This document shows positions 24,713-33,059 of a stretch of DNA of 64,000 nucleotides, in pieces. The stretch spans positions 1 through 64,000 of the forward strand of contig CAKTVL010000008.1 in the NCBI GenBank assembly GCA_934623575.1, read 5' to 3'. The notes beneath the pieces are model-generated. The model had not been told where the DNA came from. It was given only the letters and a program-made list of their open reading frames with translations, and made no database searches. Numbering within the stretch: the first letter of the stretch is position 1; every line of letters begins with the position of its first letter. A program made the position numbers and the translations under genes. This stretch comes from an uncultured Oscillospiraceae bacterium. GTDB lineage: Bacteria; Bacillota; Clostridia; Oscillospirales; Oscillospiraceae.

Positions 24713-25311
24713 TACGCTTCCTCCTCTTCTGCTAAATGAGGCATCTCATATAAGTTGCCCAATAGCTGTTTTATAAATACAATAACCTTATCGGCATCTT
24801 CTTGGGTTGCCATTCCCATTTCGTGCGTATACTTGTTTCCTATCTTTCTTATTTTATCGACCCATGCTTTGTTTTGTCTACCGATATAGCCATTCACTTC
24901 CAAAAAATCTATGTATTCGACGAAGCGTTTTCCCACATCAGCACCCTTGTCAACCGCAATATACATTAACAATGTTCGTGAAACCATTATAACCGAGTGA
25001 TAACACTCATTTAGAAAGCACTTTCTGCATTCGTTATACAGCTTTTCTACATTGGGCGGTAGAAAGCGTACATCTTCATAGGGCAGCAACTGTGACTGCG
25101 GTATGATTTTTCCGTCAAGACCAATGATGACCGGCATGAAGCACTCCGGGCATTTGTGAATTTGATATTTAATGGCACCGGTAGCTGTATCGACAATTCT
25201 GGTGGTAGAACCCGCCTGTACCCGCACGCCGCAGTATGGACAGGTTATTGTTTTTGCAGTCATCTCTTTTTTGGGAATGGCCTTCCAAGTCCATTCTTTT
25301 ATCTCTATCAT
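24712..25311 (-). CDS. DUF4145 protein embedded in the type I R-M operon
   Basis: A 199-residue protein with two zinc-ribbon-like CxxC pairs (CPYCGVR and CPECFMP, about residues 24-58), then a helical DUF4145-type domain (YNECRKCFLNECYHSVIMVS, then NKYTHEMG with conserved H). DUF4145 domains occur beside or fused to type I restriction subunits; the biochemical role is not known to me. It is squeezed between hsdS (2-base gap) and hsdR (overlap), so it is clearly part of the operon. Confidence 0.75.
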   Translation of the reverse strand: MIEIKEWTWKAIPKKEMTAKTITCPYCGVRVQAGSTTRIVDTATGAIKYQIHKCPECFMPVIIGLDGKIIPQSQLLPYEDVRFLPPNVEKLYNECRKCFLNECYHSVIMVSRTLLMYIAVDKGADVGKRFVEYIDFLEVNGYIGRQNKAWVDKIRKIGNKYTHEMGMATQEDADKVIVFIKQLLGNLYEMPHLAEEEEA

Positions 25312-25313
25312 AC

Positions 25314-26672
25314 TTATTCCTCCTCAGGAGGCTCGTCCGCACCTTGTTCCGGGTTTTCATCTGCATTGTCTATATCTTCATCCACAAATTCATACTTGGG
25401 GATTTCAATGCCACGGACATCAATTTTGCCGGTGACGGCGTCAGATACAAGTCGATTCTTCAGTTCTTTGAGAAGTTCAACCTGTTTCTGTAAACACTCT
25501 ATAAGTAGTTTCGTTTTAGATTCTTCTTCATCAATTGCGTGTACAATTTTCACCTGCTCTTCATATGGAGGCAGTGGAATTTCAAAATTCCTAAATGCAC
25601 TTGCGGGTAAACGCCACCTTCCCACATTTGCAGCGCCTCGACCAAATCGATAAAAAGCATGACGACGATAGCATATTTGGAATACTTTTAGATAATATTG
25701 GGCATAGCACCGCTTTTCGTCAAATAGTCTAAATACGCGATAGTCTGGACTTGTAACGCCAAGGTGATCTGCAATACCAATACCTCCAGTGAGCAAATCC
25801 ATATGGTTCATAGCAAATTCGCCAGGATAAACAAACTGATAGCCAGAATAGTCGGAAGCGAGCTGACCTTCGTAGATGTTTATATCACGCACCTTAAGTC
25901 CCTCCTGCGTGACAGAAAATACATCAAACCCCTCAGTTCCAGCTATTCGTTTGAGTATTTCAAAGTGGTTCCTTATACGACTTACTGACCAATCAGATGG
26001 AATTACAGGTGCCCAATCCATATCTGTTTTCATATAAGCGCAATTCTCCGAAATTCCGTGTGTCACAAAGGCATTTATAGCTGCAAGGAATTTTTCGTTA
26101 AGGCATGCAATTTGCTTTTGCTTTACACTAATCAGCCTATTGATGCTCGAAACTTTCCAATCCAGAAAGCGCACAATCTGATCCTGCTCGTCACGGGGAG
26201 GGACGGGTAGAAGATGATTTTTCAACTTGGTGTAGTCTATATTCTGTCCCTCGCGAATGCCCGTCACGCACAATGTTAGCAGGCCGATAAACGGCTTGCT
26301 TTTCGCAAGATAGCGAAAATATGGGGCTGACATAGGCTCATGTGGAACCAAAATTGTGTATGCTGGACTAATTATGCCTTGATAATAAGCATATTCAAGG
26401 CCTCCTTGAAAGGAACGTAAACTTATAACGAAGTCACCTATGTGTACGAGTTTCAGCAAATGTAAATCTTTTTGCGCTTCAACCGTTCGGTTGCCGTACA
26501 CATTCTTCGGAACAACCCCCATGTTTTGGGATGCAACTAATAAAGGCTCATTCGGGTATCCTTTTTCAGATCGTTCAGCAAATAAACGTTTCATTTTATG
26601 CGCTTGCCAGTGCGCAGGAGTTTTCGAGAGCCATACATCCGGGAATTGGTCGTAATTATCGTACTTACTCAT
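25314..26672 (-). CDS. hsdS: type I R-M specificity subunit S
   Basis: The 452-residue subunit has two target-recognition domains with conserved helical spacers: TRD1 about 20-160, spacer with PPRDEQDQIVRFLDWKVSSI, TRD2 about 215-370 (IPSDWSVSRIRNHFEILKRI onward), and a second spacer with PPYEEQVKIVHAIDEEESKT. An unusually acidic tail (VDEDIDNADENPEQGADEPP) follows. The two half-site specificities cannot be read from sequence. Its start overlaps hsdM by 4 bases. Confidence 0.93.
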   Translation of the reverse strand: MSKYDNYDQFPDVWLSKTPAHWQAHKMKRLFAERSEKGYPNEPLLVASQNMGVVPKNVYGNRTVEAQKDLHLLKLVHIGDFVISLRSFQGGLEYAYYQGIISPAYTILVPHEPMSAPYFRYLAKSKPFIGLLTLCVTGIREGQNIDYTKLKNHLLPVPPRDEQDQIVRFLDWKVSSINRLISVKQKQIACLNEKFLAAINAFVTHGISENCAYMKTDMDWAPVIPSDWSVSRIRNHFEILKRIAGTEGFDVFSVTQEGLKVRDINIYEGQLASDYSGYQFVYPGEFAMNHMDLLTGGIGIADHLGVTSPDYRVFRLFDEKRCYAQYYLKVFQICYRRHAFYRFGRGAANVGRWRLPASAFRNFEIPLPPYEEQVKIVHAIDEEESKTKLLIECLQKQVELLKELKNRLVSDAVTGKIDVRGIEIPKYEFVDEDIDNADENPEQGADEPPEEE

Positions 26673-28675
26673 TCAATTCCCTCCATTATATTTTCCAATA
26701 ACCCGTTCGCTCCCTGCTCCAATTCTTTTAGACTTTTCAAAATCTCATCCATGGGACGTAGTTCCACGGGCTTGTAAAAATACTTCGTAAAGCTGATCTC
26801 GTAGCCGATTTGGGCTTTCTTTTCATCCACCCATGCGTCCGGCGCATAGGTCAGCACCTCATTTTTCATAAAGGCGTCAATGCCGCCCTCATAGGTGAAC
26901 GGAATATTCTCCGTGTCGCGCAGGTCAACATCCGGTTCACCCTCGATTGGTTGTGCGGACGGGCCTTTTTCAGTGATAAAGGGGCGTACCTTTTTCAATG
27001 CAGCGGCTTTCAGCCCGGTGGCTTTGGCAAATGCCGTCCAGTCGTCCAGCGGCGCAGTTTCGGCAGCCTTTTCGATAGCAGCAATTACGCCGTCGTATTC
27101 GTCCGACTTCTTGAATGTATCTGCCGGAATCGGTCTGTCGGGGCGCACGCGCAGGCGCAGCGGTCGCTCCACCGTCACATTCCAATAACCGAAGTCCTCA
27201 TTGTTCAGAATCATGCTGACTACGCTTTCCTCCATTGCGAGAAAAATACGGACGATCTCCTTGCGGATCTCTTCGGTAAATTCGCAGTTTTTCTTGCCCA
27301 TGTTCTTACGCAGCGCAGATTTCATCGTCGTTGCGTCGATGAGCTGAATTTTCCCCTTGCGGCGTTCTTCTTTCTTATTGGAAAGCACCCAAATGAAGGT
27401 GCCGATGCCCGTGTTGTAAAACATATTCTCCGGCACGGCAATAATAGCTTCTACCAAGTCATTTTCGATCATATAACGGCGGGCGTTGCTTTCGCCGCTC
27501 CCCGCATCGCCCGTGAAGATGGACGAGCCGTTATGTACTTCCGCAATGCGGCTGCCGAGAGGCGTGTCTTTCTTCATCTTCGCCACATTGTTCAGCAGGA
27601 ACAGAAGCTGACCGTCGCTTGTGCGCGGGATCATAGTAAGCTGCTCACCGCCGTCCAGATAAGTGTTGAAACGGCTGTCGAGGATTTCCTTCTTGCCACC
27701 CATCTTTTCTGCATCGGTTTTCCAGCTCTTACCATACGGCGGGTTCGAGAGCATAAAATCAAACTGCCGGGTGGCGTTGCCGTCCAAAGACAGCGTTGAG
27801 CCGTAACTGATATGTTCTGCCTGATCGCCATCGCCCTTGAGCAGCATATCTGCCTTACAGATGGCGTAAGTTTCCGGGTTGATTTCTTGCCCGAAAAGGT
27901 GGATAGATACATTTTTGCCGCGCCGTGCTGCCAATGTGGTAAGACGATCCTGTGCAACGGTGAGCATGCCACCTGTTCCGCAGGCTCCGTCATAGCAGGA
28001 GTAAGTAGCGTCCTTGATTTGATCCGCAATCGGCATAAAGATAAGGTCTGCCATCAGCTCAACAACATCACGGGGCGTCCAGTGTTCGCCGGCTTCCTCG
28101 TTGTTCTCCTCGTTGAACTTACGGATCAGTTCCTCGAAAATCGTACCCATGCCGTGGTTGTCCAGACCGGGATGCTTGAGAATGGTCTTTTCTTCGTCTT
28201 TGTACACCGGGTTCGGACTGAGGTTAATATCCGAAGATATAAATTTTTCAATGACTGCACCGAGGATATCTGCCTCGATCATAGTGTCGATCTGATTGCG
28301 GAACTTGAACTTCTCCAGGATCTCCTGTACATTTGGAGAGAAACCATCAAGATATGCTTCAAAGTCCGTTTTCAATGTCTGCTTCTTCGCACGGCTGGTA
28401 AGGTCGCGCAGACGGAACGGCGATGCATTGCAAAAAGCCTGTCCCGCCACGTTGCACAGTGCAGGCCACTGGTTATCGATACCTGCTGCATCCAACTTTT
28501 TCTTCATATCCAGGACAGCCTCTTTACTGTCCTCCAAAAGAGCATCCAAACGCCGGATGACCGTCATCGGCAGGATCACATCACGGTACTTGCCGCGCAC
28601 ATAAACATCACGCAGGCAGTCGTCTGCGATACTCCATATAAAACTCACTATTTGATTATGCACCTGATTGTCCAT
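26669..28675 (-). CDS. hsdM: type I R-M methyltransferase subunit M
   Basis: The 668-residue adenine methyltransferase has SAM-binding motif I (YDGACGTGGMLTVAQDRL) and catalytic motif IV NPPYG (DFMLSNPPYGKSW), preceded by the HsdM N-terminal helical domain (about 1-165). The ATG at 28675 has GAGGA just upstream and is preferred over an earlier one. First gene of hsdM-hsdS-DUF4145-hsdR. It forms the modification core with HsdS and with HsdR the nuclease complex. Confidence 0.95.
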   Translation of the reverse strand: MDNQVHNQIVSFIWSIADDCLRDVYVRGKYRDVILPMTVIRRLDALLEDSKEAVLDMKKKLDAAGIDNQWPALCNVAGQAFCNASPFRLRDLTSRAKKQTLKTDFEAYLDGFSPNVQEILEKFKFRNQIDTMIEADILGAVIEKFISSDINLSPNPVYKDEEKTILKHPGLDNHGMGTIFEELIRKFNEENNEEAGEHWTPRDVVELMADLIFMPIADQIKDATYSCYDGACGTGGMLTVAQDRLTTLAARRGKNVSIHLFGQEINPETYAICKADMLLKGDGDQAEHISYGSTLSLDGNATRQFDFMLSNPPYGKSWKTDAEKMGGKKEILDSRFNTYLDGGEQLTMIPRTSDGQLLFLLNNVAKMKKDTPLGSRIAEVHNGSSIFTGDAGSGESNARRYMIENDLVEAIIAVPENMFYNTGIGTFIWVLSNKKEERRKGKIQLIDATTMKSALRKNMGKKNCEFTEEIRKEIVRIFLAMEESVVSMILNNEDFGYWNVTVERPLRLRVRPDRPIPADTFKKSDEYDGVIAAIEKAAETAPLDDWTAFAKATGLKAAALKKVRPFITEKGPSAQPIEGEPDVDLRDTENIPFTYEGGIDAFMKNEVLTYAPDAWVDEKKAQIGYEISFTKYFYKPVELRPMDEILKSLKELEQGANGLLENIMEGIE

Positions 28676-28767
28676 ATTTCCTCGTTCCCTTCCTCGCTGT
28701 AATAAGGCACCAATGATCATATCCTGAATGGTATCTTACTAAAGTTTCTACCCGTTATTCTGGACTA

Positions 28768-30225
28768 TTAAGATTTCAGCTTATAAGTTCTGTTTCGATT
28801 TCCGCCTTCGGCTACGACAATTTCCTCCGCAGTCAGTTCAGAGAGGAGTTTCTTGGCTCGTGTACTTTTGACTCCAAGGAGCTCTGCAATATCGGCACTT
28901 CTGGCCGAAATATGATCAGTAAGGTATGCAACGATTTCTTCTTTCTGCCGGGCAGATTTTATCGTTGCTTTTTTATCGTCACTCTTTATCGCCGCTTTTT
29001 TATCGTCACTCTTGGAGAATAAGAGCGTTAATGTTGTCCGCTCCGGCTCGAGTTGCTCTGTAATCTCCGGAGTTGTCCAATTTTGCTCGCGCCAGACGCG
29101 GAAGATATTCGGAATGCCGCTACCAGCACGCTCACCAATATCAATCAGGTTGAACATCTTCAGCATCGTTCCGTTCCGCGGATCAGAAACACCGCCGCTC
29201 TTTGCGGCATCAATTTCGATGCGGAAGCTGCCCGGATTAGACATCGTAATGCTATTACGCTTTTTGACGATGACCAACCCCTGTCTGCCGTAGTAATCGG
29301 CATTCACCAAACAGTTGGCCAGTGCTTCACGCAGCGCCTGATGCACTGGGGTATCATCTATACGAGTACCACCGTCCATCTTGAAGGGCACCTTGATATC
29401 CTGGATCAGCTTGTTGTAGACCCGGAAATAGAAGTCGTATACATTTCCGCTCCAGTCGCCGGAAGAAGATATGATACGGTCAGTCCAACGGGTATCAGCG
29501 TCATACTGTTCCTGATAGTCCAGAAAGTAAGCGTTAAATTCTCGCACAATATCGTATTCGTTGCCGAACATGAGAAGTCCGGCAGAAGTGGGGTGCTTCT
29601 TCCCATCAGAGCCGATGCCCACAGCGCCCAGCTTCAGAAGGAAATCTTCATCCTCCAGCGCCTCCCATACATGACCGGGGCGGGAGAGGCGCATCCTCTG
29701 GCGATAGCTGCGAATGCTCTCTTTGTTGAACACAGTCATGTCCATTTCATTCAGGATGAGCATGTCCTGGGTTTTCACGGAAGCATCCCGCACCATGGCC
29801 TGATATTCTTCTTTGGTGCAACGGTAGTCGCCCTCACCGTCGCGGCGGTAGGTGCAGAGCGGATTGCCGTCTACATAGACCGGCTTGTAGGAGCGTTCTG
29901 CACGGGGTACATTGATGACCACGATATGGTTGCCGTCCACCTCCTGAACAAACACATCCTTGGAGGACAGAACATTCACACTGGTCTTATTGGGGTTATT
30001 GGCGATGTCCCAGAACTCCTTGATGAGTCTGTCCGGATCGGGCAGATCTACCGTGTGCAAGGATTTGTCTGCCCATTCTTCTACTCCCAGCAGGATAATA
30101 CCGCCGTGGGTATTGGCAAAGGCGGAATAGGTTTCCCAAATGCTCTTGGGAAGCCCGCCGAGGGCTTTCTTTGCCTCAATACGGTTGTTCTCCCGATACT
30201 GCTCGATTTTGGAAAAGTCAATCAT
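28768..30225 (-). CDS. AlbA_2 (Schlafen-like) ATP-binding regulator/effector
   Basis: The 485-residue protein has an N-terminal AlbA_2 domain (ENNRIEAKKALGGLPKSIWE; FANTHGGIILLGVEEWAD), a middle dimerisation region, an ATP-binding-like segment (REALANCLVNADYYGRQGLV; SNPGSFRI), and a C-terminal winged HTH (IVAYLTDHISARSADIAELL). A small internal repeat, KSDDKKA(A/T)IKS, occurs near residues 410-425. Family members are often called transcriptional regulators, and some occur in abortive-infection loci. It overlaps the XRE gene by 8 bases. The type I operon begins 92 bases downstream in the same direction. Confidence 0.8.
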   Translation of the reverse strand: MIDFSKIEQYRENNRIEAKKALGGLPKSIWETYSAFANTHGGIILLGVEEWADKSLHTVDLPDPDRLIKEFWDIANNPNKTSVNVLSSKDVFVQEVDGNHIVVINVPRAERSYKPVYVDGNPLCTYRRDGEGDYRCTKEEYQAMVRDASVKTQDMLILNEMDMTVFNKESIRSYRQRMRLSRPGHVWEALEDEDFLLKLGAVGIGSDGKKHPTSAGLLMFGNEYDIVREFNAYFLDYQEQYDADTRWTDRIISSSGDWSGNVYDFYFRVYNKLIQDIKVPFKMDGGTRIDDTPVHQALREALANCLVNADYYGRQGLVIVKKRNSITMSNPGSFRIEIDAAKSGGVSDPRNGTMLKMFNLIDIGERAGSGIPNIFRVWREQNWTTPEITEQLEPERTTLTLLFSKSDDKKAAIKSDDKKATIKSARQKEEIVAYLTDHISARSADIAELLGVKSTRAKKLLSELTAEEIVVAEGGNRNRTYKLKS

Positions 30226-30433
30226 GGTTTTCCTCCTTTACGAGCTCTATGATATCGCAGAAGTCGCAATCCAGCACAGTGCAGATCTTCGTCAGAATCT
30301 CTGTGCTGACATGCTGGTTCTTGCCCAGCTTGGCAAGGGCGGTTGTAGACATACCGGTAGCCAGACGCAGATCCTTCTTTTTCATGTTTTTATCGATCAG
30401 GAGCTTCCACAGCTTGTTATAACAAATCGTCAT
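30218..30433 (-). CDS. XRE/Cro-type regulator
   Basis: A 71-residue HTH protein: YNKLWKLLIDKNMKKKDLRL, then LAKLGKNQHVSTEILTKICT and LDCDFCDIIELV. It is a close paralogue of the regulator at 11160-11399 and heads the AlbA_2/type I R-M run, overlapping the AlbA_2 gene by 8 bases. Probable operon repressor. Confidence 0.88.
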   Translation of the reverse strand: MTICYNKLWKLLIDKNMKKKDLRLATGMSTTALAKLGKNQHVSTEILTKICTVLDCDFCDIIELVKEENHD

Positions 30434-30574
30434 TGTAACACCTCATCCCCGGAGTATACACTGATACAGGTTAATTCTAACACAGCAGCTTCAGTTTGTC
30501 TATTGAGAATCCAATTTTCAGATTCGTGATGTCCTTTCCGGACGAGAGATTTCGAATTATAAACTGGCAAAGGG

Positions 30575-30641
30575 TAACCGCAGGAATGCTTTTTTTGCTC
30601 CCCTGCGGTTATTTCATTGTTTATGCGGCGCAATTTTTGAG
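30575..30641 (+). repeat. dispersed hairpin-associated repeat, copy 4
   Basis: TAACCGCAGG (30575-30584) pairs with CCTGCGGTTA (30602-30611); then TTCATTGTTTATGCGGCGCA followed by ATTTTTGAG (30613-30641). It lies at the 3' end of the DUF6550-like gene. Confidence 0.6.
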
Positions 30642-30642
30642 G

Positions 30643-31134
30643 TCAGCCCATGATGCCGATTTTATTGCCGTTCTCGTACATATCCTCGGCGTACTCGACA
30701 TGGTTGGGGCCTTCACTTCGTATCCAGCCGAAGCCGGGGACATAGACCATATCCGCCAATCCGTTATCGTTGGTTATTGGCTCCGGTGCCGATTCAGACT
30801 GCGTAGGATGTACCGGGGTGGGATCTGTCTGCGTAGGAGGTGCAGATTTCTGTTCTGCCACGGGTTCATCTTCTATTTCAGGTGCAGGGACGGGTAGCTC
30901 CTCAGTGGTTGTTTCCGTGGCTGATTTAGTTTCCGGCATTTCCGACTCTTGCTTTTCTGTGATTGCTGGCAATATTAGTTCTTCCGGCTCCGGAAGTGTC
31001 GGCCGTGGAGTGGTCACGTTGGCCGTTTCGCTCGGTGTGGGTGTTTTCTCGACCTTTTCAGTCTGTGGCCACACAGCGGCACACAGGGCGAGACAGGCGG
31101 TGATTGCCGCGGTAACGATGATTCTCTTTTTCAT
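30643..31134 (-). CDS. secreted or anchored DUF6550-like protein
   Basis: A 163-residue protein with an N-terminal signal (KKRIIVTAAITACLALCAAV), a long Pro/Thr/Glu-rich linker (about 25-125) and a conserved ending (MVYVPGFGWIRSEGPNHVEY, ENGNKIGIMG). This ending matches my memory of the DUF6550 family in Clostridia elements; function unknown. GAGGAGG precedes the ATG. It lies 69 bases after the recombinase stop and may be co-transcribed. Confidence 0.65.
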   Translation of the reverse strand: MKKRIIVTAAITACLALCAAVWPQTEKVEKTPTPSETANVTTPRPTLPEPEELILPAITEKQESEMPETKSATETTTEELPVPAPEIEDEPVAEQKSAPPTQTDPTPVHPTQSESAPEPITNDNGLADMVYVPGFGWIRSEGPNHVEYAEDMYENGNKIGIMG

Positions 31135-31203
31135 TTTGGTTCCTCCTCTTTGGATGTAAAATGATTGAGTTCTGAGGACAACTCACCTTTTGCGGAATAG
31201 CTA

Positions 31204-32163
31204 TCAGAACTTCAGAAGATTATCCAGAATATTTGCCGCCTGTTGCAGTTCGCTCTGGGTGGCCTCATTTGGTATATCTTCGTCCTTTTGTACCTTGTGG
31301 GGCAGATAGGGTTCATAGTTCTGCCTGGTGATCGTGGGGCGGTAGTGTCCAAGCATCTGCGCCAGTTCCTTGGTATCCACGCCGTTCTTCAGAGCGAGGA
31401 TGGCGCAGGTGTGGCGGAGATCCACATACCTGATATGGTCGATGCCTGCTTCCTTTATGATCTCATCGTGCATCCGGCGCACCATCTGCGGCGAGTAAGG
31501 TTTCAGCGTGGCCGGGTGCATAAACATGAGCGGACTGCTTGGGTGCTTGTCGTGTTCCCTGATTAGGAGGTCGATTACCTCTGGTGTCAGTGCTATCGTC
31601 CTTGTCTGACTGCCGTACTCCACCAGCTCTCGCCGTACCACGGCACGGTTTTCTGCGATGGTCAGCGTCCGATTTTCGATATCAAGGTCGCTCCATTTCA
31701 GGGCGATTAGCTCGCCTTGGCGTAGGCCTGTCGTCAGCGCCAGCATGAACATGGGGAGGTAGCCCAGCCGCTCGGCGGCGTCCAGATAGTCCTCCATTTC
31801 CAGAGGCGTCATGATATTTGCTTTCACCGTTGTGGACTTGCGGTGGCGGAATGCCTTGGCGGGATTCTCTGTCAGGAGACCGTCCCGTATGGCTTGATCC
31901 AAGCATTGTTGGAGCAGGCGGTGGATGTGCCGCATAGTTTCTTCGCCCAGGCCAGAGTTGCCGGGTCGATGATTGCCGAAGCGCCGCCGTTCCTCCAGAA
32001 ATTCTCCGACCATCTCCGATGTCAATTCAGAGAGCGGTATATCTCCCAAGCTGGGGAGAATATGGTTCTTGAATACATAGTTGTGTGCCGCATAGGTAGT
32101 CGGTCTGCTCTGATGCTTATCATAGGTTTCCTGCCAGAAGAGGATGTATTCCCGGAGCGTCAT
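31204..32163 (-). CDS. tyrosine recombinase with altered active site
   Basis: The 319-residue protein has a core-binding domain and catalytic domain with TTGLRQGELIALKW (R), LGHYRPTITRQNYEPYLPHK (H, Y). The HxxR box reads VDLRHT, so the first catalytic histidine is replaced by valine. It starts with ATGA overlapping the stop of the upstream recombinase fragment, showing co-translation. The arm-binding N-terminus of usual integrases is absent. Could be a helper recombinase or a weak enzyme. Confidence 0.8.
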   Translation of the reverse strand: MTLREYILFWQETYDKHQSRPTTYAAHNYVFKNHILPSLGDIPLSELTSEMVGEFLEERRRFGNHRPGNSGLGEETMRHIHRLLQQCLDQAIRDGLLTENPAKAFRHRKSTTVKANIMTPLEMEDYLDAAERLGYLPMFMLALTTGLRQGELIALKWSDLDIENRTLTIAENRAVVRRELVEYGSQTRTIALTPEVIDLLIREHDKHPSSPLMFMHPATLKPYSPQMVRRMHDEIIKEAGIDHIRYVDLRHTCAILALKNGVDTKELAQMLGHYRPTITRQNYEPYLPHKVQKDEDIPNEATQSELQQAANILDNLLKF

Positions 32164-32873
32164 ATTCCCACCTCCATGCACTGGCGCTGCAGATCCCGAA
32201 AAGCCACCCACGGGAGCCGTGCCCGTTTCAATATCTTTTTGTGTAGGTAGTAGAACTCGTGCAGCTTATACGGTGCTCCGGTTTTGAGATTGAGGAATAC
32301 ATACGGCAAGTCCGTTTCCGGTATCTGCTTCAGAAGGCGTTCTGCTTTGGCGTTAAGCTTCAGCAGGCGCTGACCCTTGAGGATGTACCTGTAGCGGACA
32401 TAAAAATCAGCCCACGACAAGGTGATCAGTTCACATTGCCGCAGGCCGCTTGATAGTCCTGTATAGATGATGGAGAGTACGCCGAGCTGCTCTGCTGCGC
32501 TCAGGTAACGCTGGAGCTGCCCCAAGCGCAGAGGGGCTGCTTTGTATTCCTCTGCCTTTGATTCCTGGCAGAGCCGCACCGGGTTGTATGGAATAAACTG
32601 TTCCCGTGCTGCTTCGTCCATACACCGGCGCAGGAGCAAATGGACGCACCAGACACTTCTGGCGCTGAGTCTCTGACTCCGTAGCGTGTCATAGAAATTG
32701 GTGATGGTCTGCTCTGTCAGGTCAGAGAGCGCCACACTTCCGATGCTGGGGAGGATGTGGCTGTAAATCAGATTGCGGTACCCGCCCTCGGTGTTGCCGT
32801 TCCATTTGTGCCGATTGGCGGTGAACCACTGGCCGCACCACTGCTCGACTGTCAGGGTATTTTCTTTCTGCAT
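32160..32873 (-). CDS. degenerate, C-terminally short tyrosine recombinase
   Basis: The 237-residue protein has the core-binding domain and box I (SSGLRQCELITLSWADF) but box II reads FRDLQRQ in place of HDLRHT, and the protein stops there: no box III histidine and no nucleophilic tyrosine. AGGAGG precedes the ATG at 32873. Because it is intact, has a good ribosome site and is coupled to the next recombinase, it may be retained as a DNA-binding partner rather than being a simple pseudogene. Confidence 0.7.
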   Translation of the reverse strand: MQKENTLTVEQWCGQWFTANRHKWNGNTEGGYRNLIYSHILPSIGSVALSDLTEQTITNFYDTLRSQRLSARSVWCVHLLLRRCMDEAAREQFIPYNPVRLCQESKAEEYKAAPLRLGQLQRYLSAAEQLGVLSIIYTGLSSGLRQCELITLSWADFYVRYRYILKGQRLLKLNAKAERLLKQIPETDLPYVFLNLKTGAPYKLHEFYYLHKKILKRARLPWVAFRDLQRQCMEVGI

Positions 32874-32960
32874 ATCGTCGCCTCCTTTTGGCAAACGAAC
32901 AATATCACAGAAAGCAGGAAATAGCTACTGGAAAGAATGGAATATTCGCGGAATCAAACT

Positions 32961-33026
32961 ATTCCGAATAATGTCGCTATTGTTCGGAATAATACAGTTG
33001 ATTTTATGTGGAATAGTGGTTATAAT
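32961..33026 (+). promoter_or_regulatory. promoter and operator of the HTH-AAA gene
   Basis: ATTCCGAA (32961-32968) and TTCGGAAT (32983-32990) form an inverted repeat just upstream of TTGATT (32998-33003), 17 bases, TATAAT (33021-33026). The gene's own N-terminal HTH could bind it. Confidence 0.7.
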
Positions 33027-33059
33027 ATTCTTGACGAACTGCAATGGAGGTGTTCCAAT

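Noticed and set aside
29053-30252. 399-codon plus-strand open frame
   Set aside because: Antisense to the AlbA_2 gene, no ribosome site or domain.
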